From Virgibacillus_R byunsanensis (GTDB taxonomy: Bacteria; Bacillota; Bacilli; Bacillales; Amphibacillaceae), in assembly GCF_042675965.1 (NCBI RefSeq), contig NZ_JBHTKJ010000007.1:372001-436000 (forward strand): 64,000 nucleotides of DNA. Direction: 5' to 3'. The notes below the pieces were generated by a model. It ran no database searches. It saw nothing but the letters and a program-made list of their open reading frames with translations, and was not told the origin of the DNA. Of this stretch, positions 44,421-54,085 are shown piece after piece (position 1 is the stretch's first letter; every line of letters starts with the position of its first letter). The translations under genes were made by a program, and so were the position numbers.

Positions 44421-46403
44421 TTGGAAAAAATACTAACTGTAGAGGATTTGAATGTTTCTTTTGATACGTACGAAGGAGAGGTTAAAGCTGTAAGAGGTGT
44501 TTCTTTTGACCTATATAAAGGTGAAACATTAGCAGTAGTTGGCGAATCTGGATCAGGTAAATCGGTGATGTCAAAAAGCTTAATGGGGTTGATTCCCGAA
44601 CCGCCAGGAAAAATCACTGCTGGAAGCATCCATTATAAGAATCGTAATATTGTAAACATGTCCAAAAATGAAATTCGAAAGTTAAGAGGTTCGGAAATAT
44701 CTATCATATTTCAGGACCCTATGACATCCTTAAATCCAACTATGACAGTAAAAAACCAAATAATAGAAGGAATGATAACTCACCAGAATCTATCGAAAAA
44801 AGTGGCAACGCAAAAAGCAGTTGAACTTTTGGAACTTGTCGGGCTTCAAGATGCTGCAACCCGAATTGACCTTTATCCACATCAATTCTCTGGGGGGATG
44901 CAACAAAGAGTTGTAATTGCGATGGCTTTGGCTTGTAAGCCTGAGATATTGATTGCTGATGAACCAACAACCGCGCTTGATGTTACAGTACAAGCACAAG
45001 TATTGGATTTACTTAAAGATATTCAAAAACAGATGGGGACTTCCATCATATTTATAACACATGACCTAGGAGTAGTAGCGAGCATTGCTGACCGAGTGGC
45101 GGTAATGTATGCAGGTAAGATTGCAGAAGTTGGAAAAACAGAGGAGATATTTTATACTCCCAAACACCCATACACAATAGGTTTGTTAAAGGCTATGCCA
45201 AATTTAAATAACGCTCTAGAGGAATTAGCGACTATTCCTGGTGCTCCACCAAATTTATTAGCACCCCCAGTTGGGGATGCTTTTGCTGAACGTAATAGCC
45301 AAGCAATGAACATTGACTATCTATATGAACCACCATTATTTAAAGTGTCTCAATCGCATTACGCAGCAACATGGTTACTGCATAAGAAAGCGACGAAGAA
45401 AGCAGAAGAGTTTTATCAGCAGCAATGGATTGAGAAACAAGATACAGTTGATTATACTGCTGAATCGAGCATTAACGATGAGAAGTTAATAGAAGTTAGA
45501 GACATAAAACAACATTTCAAAACAGGTAGAAAAAATATCATTAAAGCAGTTGATGGCATTACGTTTGATATTCGTAAAGGAGAAACGTTTGGTCTAGTCG
45601 GTGAGTCTGGGTGTGGAAAATCAACAACTGGCAGGACACTAGTGCGCTTATATAATGCTTCTTCAGGTCAGATTCTGTTTAAAGGAAAAGATATACATCA
45701 AAAAAGTAAAACAGACTTGAACAAGCAGATTCAAATGATATTTCAAGATCCCTATTCTTCCTTGAATCCGAGGTGGACAGTTGCCGACATTATTGCTGAG
45801 GGGCTTGATATACATGGTTTATATCATAACAAAAACGAACGGTTAAGCAAAGTTTATGAACTGCTTGAAACGGTTGGGTTACAGAGAGAACATTCTAGCC
45901 GTTACCCCCATGAATTCAGTGGCGGACAAAGACAGCGTATAGGGATTGCTCGCGCACTAGCAGTTGAACCAGAATTTATTGTTGCTGATGAGCCTATTTC
46001 TGCACTTGATGTTTCTATTCAGGCACAAATTATAAATTTAATGCGGAAGTTGCAAAAGGAGAAAGAACTTACCTTTTTATTTATTGCCCATGATCTTTCG
46101 ATGGTAAAGCACATCAGCGATAGAATAGGTGTAATGTACCAAGGTAAATTAGTTGAAATAGCTGAAAGTGATGAGTTGTACAGAAATCCTCTACATGGTT
46201 ATACGAAAGTATTGCTTAGTGCTATTCCATTACCTGATCCGAAAATAGAAAAAGCCCGAAAGAAGAATACAATAGAAAAGTGGGCTCGTGAACTCAATTC
46301 ATCTGATTTGAGGGAAGTTAAAAAAGGTCATTGGGTTGCATGTACCGAAAGTGAATTTGAAAAATTACAAAAAGATATTAATGAACAAATTACTACTACA
46401 TGA
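44421..46403 (+). CDS. oppDF: Fused OppD-OppF ATPase of the oligopeptide transporter
   Basis: 660 residues from TTG 44421; the GTG at 44412 is part of the GAGGTGATC ribosome site. It holds two complete ABC ATPase units. The OppD half has Walker A GESGSGKS, signature FSGGMQQR and Walker B ILIADEPTTAL. The OppF half, from about residue 355, has GESGCGKST, FSGGQRQR and FIVADEPISAL. OppD and OppF are normally separate subunits; here one chain supplies both nucleotide-binding domains. The OppD part ends in GDAFAERNSQAMNID instead of a CxFxxRC cluster motif, as in several Firmicute OppD proteins as far as I recall. Confidence 0.92.
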   Translation: MEKILTVEDLNVSFDTYEGEVKAVRGVSFDLYKGETLAVVGESGSGKSVMSKSLMGLIPEPPGKITAGSIHYKNRNIVNMSKNEIRKLRGSEISIIFQDPMTSLNPTMTVKNQIIEGMITHQNLSKKVATQKAVELLELVGLQDAATRIDLYPHQFSGGMQQRVVIAMALACKPEILIADEPTTALDVTVQAQVLDLLKDIQKQMGTSIIFITHDLGVVASIADRVAVMYAGKIAEVGKTEEIFYTPKHPYTIGLLKAMPNLNNALEELATIPGAPPNLLAPPVGDAFAERNSQAMNIDYLYEPPLFKVSQSHYAATWLLHKKATKKAEEFYQQQWIEKQDTVDYTAESSINDEKLIEVRDIKQHFKTGRKNIIKAVDGITFDIRKGETFGLVGESGCGKSTTGRTLVRLYNASSGQILFKGKDIHQKSKTDLNKQIQMIFQDPYSSLNPRWTVADIIAEGLDIHGLYHNKNERLSKVYELLETVGLQREHSSRYPHEFSGGQRQRIGIARALAVEPEFIVADEPISALDVSIQAQIINLMRKLQKEKELTFLFIAHDLSMVKHISDRIGVMYQGKLVEIAESDELYRNPLHGYTKVLLSAIPLPDPKIEKARKKNTIEKWARELNSSDLREVKKGHWVACTESEFEKLQKDINEQITTT

Positions 46404-46430
46404 CATTTTGGGAGAAGACGGGGAATTTCA

Positions 46431-46790
46431 ATGCTTATAAAGCGAAAAAAACAAATAATGATACTGTCTATTGGAACAATACCTCTAGTAACATTGACCA
46501 GAAATGTGTCAATCGTATTCTGGGACAACGTATTCCTTGTTGGCTTGCTATGTTTTATGTTAGGTGGTGCATTTTTACTGATAGAAAAGGGTGTTTTTAA
46601 TAATGTCTTTTATAGTTTTCAGTTATTCTTCAAGAATAGTTCTAAATTAGAGAGTTATGTCACAGAGATGTCAGAAGACAGAGTTAACACTCAGAAATCA
46701 CTGTTTAAAAGTTCTATTGGTTTAAGATTGCTACGTATTGGTGGGTTTGTATTAATCGTCTCGACCACTTTCTCTTTTTTCTTTTATTAG
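46431..46790 (+). CDS. DUF3899 membrane protein
   Basis: 119 residues with three hydrophobic helices (about 9-25, 30-50, 98-117) and a polar middle. This is the DUF3899 layout, small membrane proteins often seen next to opp genes in Bacilli. Start ATG 46431, 27 bp after oppDF, so co-transcribed. Function unknown. Confidence 0.7.
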   Translation: MLIKRKKQIMILSIGTIPLVTLTRNVSIVFWDNVFLVGLLCFMLGGAFLLIEKGVFNNVFYSFQLFFKNSSKLESYVTEMSEDRVNTQKSLFKSSIGLRLLRIGGFVLIVSTTFSFFFY

Positions 46791-46821
46791 TTAAATTTTT
46801 ATTTAAATTAGGAGGATTATA

Positions 46822-47898
46822 ATGGTATTTGAACAAAAAGTAATGGAAAAATTGGACACGGAGAATATAGATGCACTTATGGTTACGGGTGCTTGGAACA
46901 GGAGATACCTTTCAGGGTTTACTGGGAGTAATGGAGTTCTCTTGATAACAAAGAATGAGAAAAAATTAATTACAGATTATCGTTATGTGGAGCAAGCTAA
47001 AATGCAAACAGAATTTGAAGTTATTCTACACGCTGAACATACAGGTCATAAGGATAAAATATTTACTGAAGTCGCGAAACAAGTAAATAAAATGGGGATA
47101 AATAAATTGGGATTTGAACAGCAACATCTCAATTATGGTGCGTATTGTAAGGTGAAGGAGTTAATGCACACAGATTTAATACCTACTTTTGATCTAGTAG
47201 AAGATATTCGAATGATTAAATCTGAGGCCGAGCTTGAAAAGCTAAGAATTGCTTCGGATATTACTGATCGAGCCTATCTACATATCCTTGACTATATTAG
47301 ACCGGGGATGACGGAGCTTGAAGTTTCGGACGAGCTGCAGGGGTTTATCAAAAAAAATGGGGGGACAAGTACAGGATTTTTACCAATTGTAGCTTCCGGC
47401 GTTCGTTCATCACTGCCGCACGGGAGGGCTAGTGATAAGAAAATAGAAAAAGGAGAAATGATCACGATAGATTTTGGTGCGAATTATCAGGATTACTGGG
47501 CGGATATCTCAAGAACTGTCTGCTTAGGTGTTCCAGATCCACGAATGAAGGAGATACAAGAAGTGGTGCTGAAATCATTTGAAAACTGTGTAAATAATAT
47601 TAGGGCAGGTCTTAAGGACCAGGAAGTCGATCTGTTAATGCGTGAACATATTATCGAAAAGGGGTACAATGAACAATCAGGCACAGGAACAGGACATGGA
47701 ATCGGTTTAGAGGTTCATGAAAAGCCACTTTTCTCTGTTATGAATGAAAAAGAGTTAAAAGCTGGTATGACGATAACAATAGAACCTGGCATCTATATTC
47801 CAAAACATGGCGGAGCGAGAGTTGAAGATGTACTTCTAATCACTGAAAAAGGCTGTGAAGTTTTAACGCCGTCGACAAAAGAGTTGGTAGTTATTTGA
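46822..47898 (+). CDS. Xaa-Pro aminopeptidase-like protein, family M24 (complete metal site)
   Basis: 358 residues, YqhT/PepQ size. All five ligands are present: Asp in TIDFGANY and ADISRT, His in GTGHGIGLEVHE, Glu in IEPGIYIP and ARVEDV. AGGAGG precedes ATG 46822. Cytoplasmic, last gene of the opp operon. It probably releases proline-containing dipeptides or N-terminal residues before proline from the imported peptides. Confidence 0.9.
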   Translation: MVFEQKVMEKLDTENIDALMVTGAWNRRYLSGFTGSNGVLLITKNEKKLITDYRYVEQAKMQTEFEVILHAEHTGHKDKIFTEVAKQVNKMGINKLGFEQQHLNYGAYCKVKELMHTDLIPTFDLVEDIRMIKSEAELEKLRIASDITDRAYLHILDYIRPGMTELEVSDELQGFIKKNGGTSTGFLPIVASGVRSSLPHGRASDKKIEKGEMITIDFGANYQDYWADISRTVCLGVPDPRMKEIQEVVLKSFENCVNNIRAGLKDQEVDLLMREHIIEKGYNEQSGTGTGHGIGLEVHEKPLFSVMNEKELKAGMTITIEPGIYIPKHGGARVEDVLLITEKGCEVLTPSTKELVVI

Positions 47899-47967
47899 TT
47901 TGAAAGATGCACTGTATTCAAAAGTAATAAGAAAATAAATTAGTAGGTTTTGTGTGTAGACAAAAAT

Positions 47968-47998
47968 AAGAATGTCGATTTTATTTATCGGCATTCTT
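47968..47998. terminator. Bidirectional terminator between M24 gene and prolyl oligopeptidase
   Basis: 12-bp stem AAGAATGTCGAT/ATCGGCATTCTT (one wobble), T7 run on plus, TTATTTTT on minus. Confidence 0.88.
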
Positions 47999-48026
47999 AT
48001 TTTTTTAAATCTAATATGATAAGTTA

Positions 48027-50075
48027 CTAGACAAACATCTTAAATTGCTTAAATAGAAATGTATACAAATCTGTTTGCTCCTCAATAATTTTAGATGTAG
48101 GTTTACCTAGTCCATGGCCTGCATTTTTTTCGACCCGCAAAAAAACAAGGTTATCTCCAGATTGTGCTTCTTGCAATGTTGCGGTAAACTTTTTTGCATG
48201 TAATGGAACGACTCTATCATCTGTATCTGCAGTTGTAATGAGTGTTGGTGGATATTTTACACCTTTTTTTACGTTATGCAATGGTGAATATTCATACATG
48301 AATTTGAAATGATCTGGGTTTTCTTCAGCATTTCCAAATTCTGTAGTCCAAAAACGTCCAACTGTAAAAAGATGAAACCTTAGCATGTCGGTAACTGGGA
48401 CAAGGCACAGTGCTGCGCCAAATAGTTCCGGTCGTTGTGTAATACAAGCACCAACTAGCAAACCACCATTACTACCACCCATAATCGCAAGTTTTTTGGA
48501 ATTGGTATACTTATTTTCAATTAACCACTCTGCAGCTGAAATAAAATCATCAAACACGTTTTGTTTCTTTTCAAGTATTCCTGCTAAGTGCCAGTCTTCC
48601 CCAAACTCTCCTCCACCTCGTAAATTGGCTACCACATAAACTCCCCCGGCCTGTAGCCACATCAACTGAGATGGTGAAAAGGAAGGGGTTAAACTGATAT
48701 TGTAACCACCATATCCATAAAGGAGAACAGGGTTATCTTCATTCAGTTCTAGCCCTTTCTTATGGGTAATGAACATAGGGATTTTAGTTCCATCTTTAGA
48801 AGGATAAAAGACTTGTTTCGTTTCAAACTGATTTGATTCCAAATCATGCATTGTTTCCATAACTAAATCCAGTTGATCCTCATCAAGATCATATTTTACT
48901 ATCTTGGAAGGGTAAAGATATGAAGTGTAACCGATAAACATTTCGGAATTATTCTTTTTTCCTTTTATATCTGTAATCGTAATAAACTCCGGCAGTGACA
49001 ACTCTTTATGTAAATTCCCTTTGCTGTCATATATTTTGAGTTGATCGCAAGCATTTTTCATAAAGGAAACTACGAAATGGTTGTTAAGCATTTTAATAGT
49101 TGAAAAGGTATCTTCTTTTTCAGGGATGATCTCCTTCCAATTCTTTTTATCGGGATGTTTTATATTAACACTAATTACCCTGCCTTTTGGTGCGTTATTA
49201 TTTGTGTAGATATAAAAGTCAGCGCCTTCATTTCCTATAAAGGAGTAATAATCTTCTCCATCGTTAATTAGAGGAATAAACCCGCTATTACTTTCTAAAC
49301 TACGGTAATAAATTCTGCTTTTTGGTTCTGTTCCATTATACACTTTTAGGACTATATACTTATTATCATCAGATATTTGTGGTAGGAAAGAGAGCTCTTT
49401 ATGTTTTTGGTCTTGATGTATTAAAATATCTTCATCTTGGGATGTTCCAACCATATGCCAATAAACGCTATTAAAAAAACTTTCTTCCTGTAGGGATGCT
49501 GATTGTTGGTCAGGGTACCTGTTATAGAAAAAACCACGATTATCTTCACTCCATGCAATGTTACTAAATTTGCACCATTTTATAAGTTCAGGGAAAACCT
49601 CGCCTGTTTCTAGATTCTTGATCCTAATCTCCTGCCAATCACTACCATTATACGAAATTGCATATGCTAGCATGGATCCATCTTGGCTAAAGCTAGTATT
49701 GGTTATGGCTGCTGTACCTTCTTCACTTATTGTATTTGGGTCTATTACAGGTTCTATTTCATCAAGATTATCTATAGTTTTGGTACGACAAAAAATAGGT
49801 TGTTTTTGTAAACCGTCATTTTTGTGAAAATAATAATATTCACCTTCTCTCTGAGGTAATGAATATTTAGTATAATTCATCAAACTAGTTATTTTTTCTT
49901 TGATTTTGTTTCTTTCGGGATAATTGTTTAAATAGTCTCTGGTAGTTTTATTTTGTTCTTCTGTCCATTCTTTAGTTTCCACTGATTCAGGATGCTCCAA
50001 CCATCGATGTGGATCATTTACTTCTAAACCATGGTAATTATCAACTATCAATTCCTTTTTTGTGACACTTTTCAT
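48027..50075 (-). CDS. Prolyl oligopeptidase, family S9A
   Basis: 682 residues, typical length. An N-terminal beta-propeller (about 70-400) precedes the alpha/beta-hydrolase domain. The catalytic triad is visible: Ser in GGSNGGLL, Asp in TADTDDRVVP, His in KNAGHGLGK. DPHRWLE at the N-terminus is a family mark. It lacks a signal peptide, so it cleaves internal Pro-Xaa bonds of imported peptides up to about 30 residues. ATG 50075 follows GAGGAGGGAA. Single gene. Confidence 0.93.
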   Translation of the reverse strand: MKSVTKKELIVDNYHGLEVNDPHRWLEHPESVETKEWTEEQNKTTRDYLNNYPERNKIKEKITSLMNYTKYSLPQREGEYYYFHKNDGLQKQPIFCRTKTIDNLDEIEPVIDPNTISEEGTAAITNTSFSQDGSMLAYAISYNGSDWQEIRIKNLETGEVFPELIKWCKFSNIAWSEDNRGFFYNRYPDQQSASLQEESFFNSVYWHMVGTSQDEDILIHQDQKHKELSFLPQISDDNKYIVLKVYNGTEPKSRIYYRSLESNSGFIPLINDGEDYYSFIGNEGADFYIYTNNNAPKGRVISVNIKHPDKKNWKEIIPEKEDTFSTIKMLNNHFVVSFMKNACDQLKIYDSKGNLHKELSLPEFITITDIKGKKNNSEMFIGYTSYLYPSKIVKYDLDEDQLDLVMETMHDLESNQFETKQVFYPSKDGTKIPMFITHKKGLELNEDNPVLLYGYGGYNISLTPSFSPSQLMWLQAGGVYVVANLRGGGEFGEDWHLAGILEKKQNVFDDFISAAEWLIENKYTNSKKLAIMGGSNGGLLVGACITQRPELFGAALCLVPVTDMLRFHLFTVGRFWTTEFGNAEENPDHFKFMYEYSPLHNVKKGVKYPPTLITTADTDDRVVPLHAKKFTATLQEAQSGDNLVFLRVEKNAGHGLGKPTSKIIEEQTDLYTFLFKQFKMFV

Positions 50076-50654
50076 TTATAATTCCCTCCTCTGTTTGAAT
50101 TATCTAATTTAAAAAAACTAAAAAAGTATCTACTAAATGAATTAAAACAAGTTTAAAAAATGTTTAGTGTTAAAATGCTTACATAAAGTAGTTATTATCA
50201 TTTTTTTTGGTTTTTTCTTATCTTTTTCAATTGATCTTCTGTCCGACCTTTTAGAATGGAAACTGGTTTCAACCGGTTGAAAGCAAATAAAATTACTGCA
50301 ATGTCACCCAAAAATTCTATCTATCGATTTCTGAATCAAACTGCATTTGTACTTCGTTCTGAACACGTTTCACAAAAGAATGTACTTATTCAAAGGTTTG
50401 CGTATACCACTAGGTTGGTTACAGATCCTTTTTGGTATAATATTGAGTGTCGGTAAAAATCGATACTGAAGTTTAACTCTAACAATCAGGGCATTGATCA
50501 ATTATAAAGATAAAAAACCTCAAATATCAAAATAGTAATAGTATTTTATTGGGGCTTTTTAGAGAGTTTAATTAAAACCAATCTTGTAAGATAAAGTCGT
50601 TAATTTAAGAAAAATATATTGTTATTAGGCGAGTATTTTATATGGGTATGTTCA
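50076..50654. other. Gene-free stretch between prolyl oligopeptidase and amidohydrolase
   Basis: 579 AT-rich bases. A 66-codon frame at 50256 has no ribosome site or recognisable product. An imperfect hairpin AAAAAACCTCAA/TTGGGGCTTTTT (50512-50560) with a T run on the minus strand could end the amidohydrolase transcript. The promoter of the prolyl oligopeptidase must lie near 50080-50200; I see no clear one. Confidence 0.5.
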
Positions 50655-51821
50655 TTAAAACCGTTTTCCTTTTTTATATACTGCCTTAATATCCTTTATA
50701 TTTGTTAAATCATCTAGTGGGTTTGAACCAAGTAAAATGAAGTCTGCTACATAGGATTCTTGAATTCTCCCTACTTTTCGATCTAAAATTGATCCTGCAT
50801 TGACAGTAGCTGTCTTTAAAATTTGCTTGTTATCATCTACAATTGAGTGCATCATTAACAACTCATCCGTTAATGCAGGATGTGGTGTACTTGGAGAACC
50901 AGCATCAGAACCAGCACCTATTAGTAAGTTTCGATTAAAGAATTGTTTAAAAGCTTGGGCATGTCTTTCCACAATTTCCAATGCTTTTTGTTTAGCGTAT
51001 GCAGGAATACCTTCTTGTTTGGTAATTCGTTGGTAAATATATAGTGTAGGAATCCAAGCAGTTTTTTTATTTTCCATCATGGAAACTAAATCCTCATCTA
51101 AAAATTGCCCATGTTCAATAGTATCTATACCAGCTTGAATGGAGTTCTTAATTCCTTCTCTCCCAATAGCATGTGCAGCCACTTTTAATCCAAATTTATG
51201 AGCTTCATTACAAATGACTTGCTGTTCTTCCATATTTAGCTCTACATTACCAACTGCTTCACCTTCTGTGCGTCCGTAAACACCACCAGTGGAGCTAAGC
51301 TTTATTACTTCAGCTCCTTTAAAAATTTGCTCTCTTACCCCTTTTAATGCTTCATCCTTCCCATCGACAAATCTTGCCCAGAAAGGATCATGTCCACCTG
51401 TCATAGTTAATGTTCTCCCGCTCGCAATCAAATCAGGTCCATCAATTACTCCTCGTTTAATTGCTTTTGCTACATGTAAGGCGATATCATCGACTGAACC
51501 AATATCCCTAACAGTGGTAATCCCATTTTTTAAGTACTCCCTACAATACGAAACAGCTCTAATAAGCATTTGTTCGTAGCCTTCTGCCTCCAATGTTGCA
51601 ACTGGATCTAGTGAACCATCCCACATCATATGGACATGTAAATCAATTAACCCTGGAAATAAATAATTTCCCTTTCCATCTAAAATAGTAACATCATTAG
51701 GAAACTTATCCTTTGATAAAACTTTATAAATATAACCATTTTTCACCCAAACACCGGAATCCAGTTTTAGTTCTAAATTTTCACCGTAGAACAACTGAAC
51801 GTTTTTAATAATATAATTCAC
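50655..51821 (-). CDS. Metal-dependent amidohydrolase (Xaa-Pro/Xaa-Arg dipeptidase-like)
   Basis: 388 residues from GTG 51821 behind GGGAGAG. Amidohydrolase superfamily layout: HxH in DLHVHM, carboxylated Lys in VIKLSSTGG, His in AAHAIG and IEHGQF, Asp in GSDAGSP. It is nearest to the imidazolonepropionase-like group that includes dipeptidases acting on C-terminal proline or arginine. Cytoplasmic. A sigma-54 promoter lies 170 bp upstream. It could cleave dipeptides or a cyclic amide. Confidence 0.85.
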   Translation of the reverse strand: MNYIIKNVQLFYGENLELKLDSGVWVKNGYIYKVLSKDKFPNDVTILDGKGNYLFPGLIDLHVHMMWDGSLDPVATLEAEGYEQMLIRAVSYCREYLKNGITTVRDIGSVDDIALHVAKAIKRGVIDGPDLIASGRTLTMTGGHDPFWARFVDGKDEALKGVREQIFKGAEVIKLSSTGGVYGRTEGEAVGNVELNMEEQQVICNEAHKFGLKVAAHAIGREGIKNSIQAGIDTIEHGQFLDEDLVSMMENKKTAWIPTLYIYQRITKQEGIPAYAKQKALEIVERHAQAFKQFFNRNLLIGAGSDAGSPSTPHPALTDELLMMHSIVDDNKQILKTATVNAGSILDRKVGRIQESYVADFILLGSNPLDDLTNIKDIKAVYKKGKRF

Positions 51822-51909
51822 AGTAATCTCTCCCGTCGTTAATTAGTATGCTACATAACATGTTCAAGAAATTCCTTTAAGCATGCAGGCCCCTTCACTC
51901 AGACTGCAC

Positions 51910-51948
51910 TTAGTTGTTCTTGAAAAAAGATGGACAATTAAATTTCAT
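51910..51948 (-). CDS. Possible 12-residue leader peptide before the amidohydrolase
   Basis: ATG 51948 has a perfect AGGAGG six bases upstream and reads MKFNCPSFFKNN then stop. It lies between the sigma-54 promoter and the amidohydrolase gene. It may be a leader peptide or the start of a deleted gene; there is no evidence for attenuation. Confidence 0.25.
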   Translation of the reverse strand: MKFNCPSFFKNN

Positions 51949-52001
51949 TAAATACCTCCTATGTATAATTTTATTTTTCTGTATAATCTAAATTTAATAA
52001 T

Positions 52002-52018
52002 TGCAAGTTTTATGCCAA
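52002..52018 (-). promoter_or_regulatory. Sigma-54 promoter of the amidohydrolase gene
   Basis: Minus strand TTGGCATAAAACTTGCA, GG-N10-GC exact. The remaining gene-free sequence between 51822 and 52263 shows the mini-frame at 51910 and, near 52236-52263, a short match to the start region of the M24 gene at 39460 (ATTTGAACCCTCC). Confidence 0.8.
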
Positions 52019-52323
52019 AATGCTTAAAGTGAATGTTTTTGTGGAGGGATTCGCTACTATGGTGTGGATTGAAAGTTAAACTTAGCCTTTATATTCCAAA
52101 ATAGTGGAACAAGTAGACATATTAAAATAATAACCCATACAATATCTTTCCATTTTTATTTCACAAGTGAATAGTGAGCTATTTAGTAATTTATTCAACT
52201 TTCGCACCTAGAAAACCAAATAACCATATAGTAATATTTTCCATTTGAACCCTCCGTTTGTTTATTAATACTGTAGTAACCTACAGTTGAATAACACTGA
52301 CATTTATAAGCAAAAATCAAACC

Positions 52324-52339
52324 TGGCATATAATTTGCA
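52324..52339 (+). promoter_or_regulatory. Sigma-54 promoter in duplication copy B
   Basis: TGGCATATAATTTGCA, identical to 36969-36984, kept although the genes behind it are dead. Confidence 0.6.
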
Positions 52340-52375
52340 TTAGAATTTAGTGATAAAAAGTGGAGGTGTAATCTA

Positions 52376-52520
52376 TTGGGGCGATCCATCTACTGAAGGG
52401 CTGATTTTAAAAAAATGTGACGATTTTGCTGATTATCAAATCGACCGTTCACCTGGTTATAGGAACAAGCGCCAGAGTTGCTACATTACATACTCGTGGT
52501 GAACTATAAAGGGTGGAAGG
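52376..52520 (+). pseudogene. Proline racemase-like gene relic (copy B)
   Basis: Same deleted remnant as at 37021, with TTG start, early TGA and the segment matching 40300-40420. It keeps a few bases lost in copy A (ACAAGCGCC), so B was not copied from A in its present state. Confidence 0.75.
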
Positions 52521-52628
52521 ATTCCTATAAAATCTTAGTAGGTGAAAGCGGGTCAACGATAACCGTTCTGGCTGATTTATTTGAACACTTTTCTGGAATA
52601 AAAAAATAAAATCAAGGGAGGATACTAC

Positions 52629-53305
52629 ATGAATTTGTTGTCCGGAAATGAGATAAATAAGATGATTACTATGCAGGAAGTAATAGACTCCATTGAAGAC
52701 TATTATATGCAAAATGAAGACACTAATAAAATTTCTCCTGATCGTATGCATATTGATGATGGGGGAAATACAGCATTATTAATGCCTGCTTTTTATGGTG
52801 ACTATTATGCAACTAAACTAATCGGTGTTGCACCTAATAATAACAAACTAGCTAAACCAACGATTCATGGTTTGATGGTACTGTATGATCGAAAAACACT
52901 TGAGCCTCTTATGACTTGTGATGCTATGCCAATTACTGCGTTGCGTACTGGGGCACTTGGTGGTCTAGGAATGAAATATATTTCAGATCAAAATGCCTCG
53001 TCCGTTGGAATCGTTTGGGACAGGCACTCAAGGCTTGAGCCATTTGCAATCTGCGTGTACTATCCGAGACATTGACTCCGTTTATGTCTATAATCGGAGC
53101 AACGAAAAATTAAAAGAATTTATTTCAAAAGCAGAAAAAGAATTTCCAGATTTAACTATTCAAGAGGCAAAATTGCCTGAGTTAATTAAGAAATCAGATA
53201 TAATTATCACAACAACAACATCGCAAACTCCTGTTTTACCCGATATGGATCCTTGTGATTGAAAGGGCAAACAGGTTATTACGGTTGGATCTTTCAAGCC
53301 TTCTA
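52629..53305 (+). pseudogene. Ornithine cyclodeaminase-like pseudogene
   Basis: Starts like the intact gene at 37262 (same ribosome site and N-terminus). One extra T at about 53014-53016 shifts the frame in the NAD-binding motif. TGG is TGA at 53260-53262, and the last third is missing. Not functional. Confidence 0.92.
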
Positions 53306-53310
53306 TACAC

Positions 53311-53562
53311 CACAATCAATTAATAAAAAGTAACCATTTTTGGAATGCACGTTCTCCAGGAACCCCGTGTGGCGATGCCACTTTTTCACCGGCAAGTACG
53401 ATAGTTGAAAAGGATGGACCAACAACACCAAAATTTTTCATGAGAAATTCTAACTCTGCAGCTAGTTCTGCCTCGGTCATTTCCGATTTTGACTTTTTTA
53501 ATACCCTCTACTTTCTCTATGATATTAACGGCTTCTTGTAAATAGTCAATTTCGTTTCTATT
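53311..53562 (-). pseudogene. Internal relic of the M24 peptidase gene
   Basis: Matches 38787-39037 of the intact M24 gene (the region around CCAGGAACCCCGTGTGGC and TCTTGTAAATAGTCAATTTC) with small indels. It is joined directly to the broken cyclodeaminase copy. The following 523 bp to the regulator gene contain nothing I can identify. Confidence 0.85.
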
Positions 53563-54085
53563 TTGGTCATTATTCGCTATCATATAGGGGACATCTCTAT
53601 GTGATTTTCGACAAATTACTATACTAAACATTGAGGTGTTTTTTCATACATTGTCAAGGATTAGACTTAAATAGCTATTAGACATGTATCTAGTTAAACT
53701 TATTACACTTATCGAGCTGCGAAAGTCTAGTTATTTTTATAAGATTAAATCAATTATTTATTTATATCTTGATGGTTAACAATTCAAAAAAAATATACAT
53801 GTATAATTTTTTTGACACTAAATATTAAGAAGCAATACAAGATCTCTTTTTAATTACAAGGTATGATTTTTCAAAACTCATGATGAAAATTTAATACCGC
53901 ACTATTTTATTCAATCAGAATGTTCAAAAGTTAAAATGGTTATAAAAGTCAAAGTTAGACCTTCTCTGTAATCTTAAGGGGATTTAAAATACTAAGTAGG
54001 GGCTAGGGACCATATAAAATGATCTGTTTATCAATACGCTATATGAAATTATTTAATCGAATACTTATTTAAGAGGTGAAGGAAG

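Larger units (their letters stand above)
52264..53305 (+). repeat. Segmental duplication, copy B
   Basis: Near-identical to 36909-37937. The match stops at CCTTCTAT, after which sequence of the M24 gene follows in inverted orientation, as at the intact locus but with the intervening 900 bp deleted. Confidence 0.9.

Noticed and set aside
50256..50456. 66-codon plus-strand frame in the gap after prolyl oligopeptidase
   Set aside because: No ribosome site, no recognisable domain, and composition like the surrounding non-coding DNA.
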